Assembly: GCA_035937135.1 (NCBI GenBank)
Contig: DASYVL010000022.1
Coordinates: 1 to 42,921 of the forward strand
Reading direction: 5' to 3'
From: Terriglobales bacterium
GTDB lineage: Bacteria; Acidobacteriota; Terriglobia; Terriglobales; Acidobacteriaceae
DNA length: 42,921 bases
This document shows, piece after piece, positions 42,658 through 42,921 of the stretch. Numbering within the stretch: position 1 is the first letter of the stretch; each line of letters starts with the position of its first letter. Position numbers and translations under genes: made by a program. Under the pieces are notes generated by a model. It worked only from the letters and a program-made list of their open reading frames with translations, was not told where the DNA came from and ran no database searches.

Positions 42658-42921
42658 GGTGTCCTCTCTTTTCTCCGTGGCCCGTCTTCCTTCTGCGAGC
42701 GGGAGCATAGCACAGCTCACGGGCTCCGCTCCTGGAGTGTTTCCGTGGCTTGAGAATGGGTCAACGCGCCGCATCTCTTCCCTCGCTACATGCGGCCGCC
42801 ATGCGATTAAAAACGCTTTGAAGCGCCTGGTTGAGGTGCCCTGGGCCCCTGGCTATATCTCTCGCGCAGACGCGACAGAGCGCAATGCGAGGCGCGTGGT
42901 ACAGAACCTTTCGTCCCCGCC
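42658..42921. other. Region upstream of the integrase, no gene recognised
   Basis: The integrase frame continues open to 42774 but without a good start. Minus-strand TATGCT at 42703-42708 could be its -10. From 42775 to the end I see no supported gene and no second copy of the tRNA 3' end. Confidence 0.4.

Overview
The window is high-GC, gene-dense bacterial chromosome, most likely from an Acidobacteriota (Terriglobia-like) genome. That assignment is an inference from gene content and from the style of the intergenic hairpin repeats (such as GGGGCTTTAGCCCC), not from a marker gene. Most genes sit in short operons with 4-8 bp overlaps. Promoters often have a TTGACC/TTGACA -35 and a TACNNT-type -10, sometimes so close to the start codon that the mRNA would be nearly leaderless.

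Layout. 1-1124 (-): a membrane protein with a tyrosine-phosphatase-like HCX5R site, cut by the window edge. 1316-4971 (-): a five-gene envelope-stress-like operon (ECF sigma factor, zinc anti-sigma factor, three LiaF/DUF4097-type membrane proteins) with its own terminator. 5242-6492 (-): glgC. 6742-8331 (+): large subunit of a methylmalonyl-CoA-mutase-type enzyme. 8363-8530 (-): a tiny ten-cysteine protein. 8650-13388 (+): glycine cleavage operon gcvT-gcvH-gcvPA-gcvPB plus a 90-residue unknown. 13461-19366 (-): a beta-oxidation operon fadN-(zinc ribbon)-fadA-fadE, with a near-consensus Bacillus-type FadR operator between its -35 and -10. 19754-22300 (+): a GAF/free-methionine-sulfoxide-reductase-like protein coupled to a split transketolase. 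22309-24117 (+): secreted histidine phosphatase and a DUF1624-type membrane acyltransferase. 24182-25489 (-): MFS exporter. 25668-28652 (+): secreted M28 peptidase, small membrane protein, secreted cupin. 28722-30182 (-): thiC. 30423-34507 (+): a HEAT-repeat protein and an unknown partner. 34674-37480 (+): cytochrome c maturation ccmE-A-B-C-D, with a CXXXY-type CcmE. 37621-40191 (-): secreted TolB-like propeller fused to a PHP/CehA-type hydrolase. 40317-41168 (+): unknown membrane protein. 41245-42657: a truncated membrane-protein gene, tRNA-Arg(CCG) and a tyrosine recombinase, which look like the left edge of an integrated element continuing past the right end.

The metabolic core is coherent: fatty-acid beta-oxidation, a propionate/branched-chain mutase, glycine cleavage, pentose-phosphate transketolase, glycogen precursor synthesis and thiamine synthesis (the transketolase cofactor is thiamine-PP). 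The most interesting observations are the FadR-type operator on a Bacillus-like fadNAE operon, the CXXXY CcmE, the tandem live/dead phosphatase, the intergenic repeats that carry the stop codons of flanking genes, and the tRNA-Arg integration junction.
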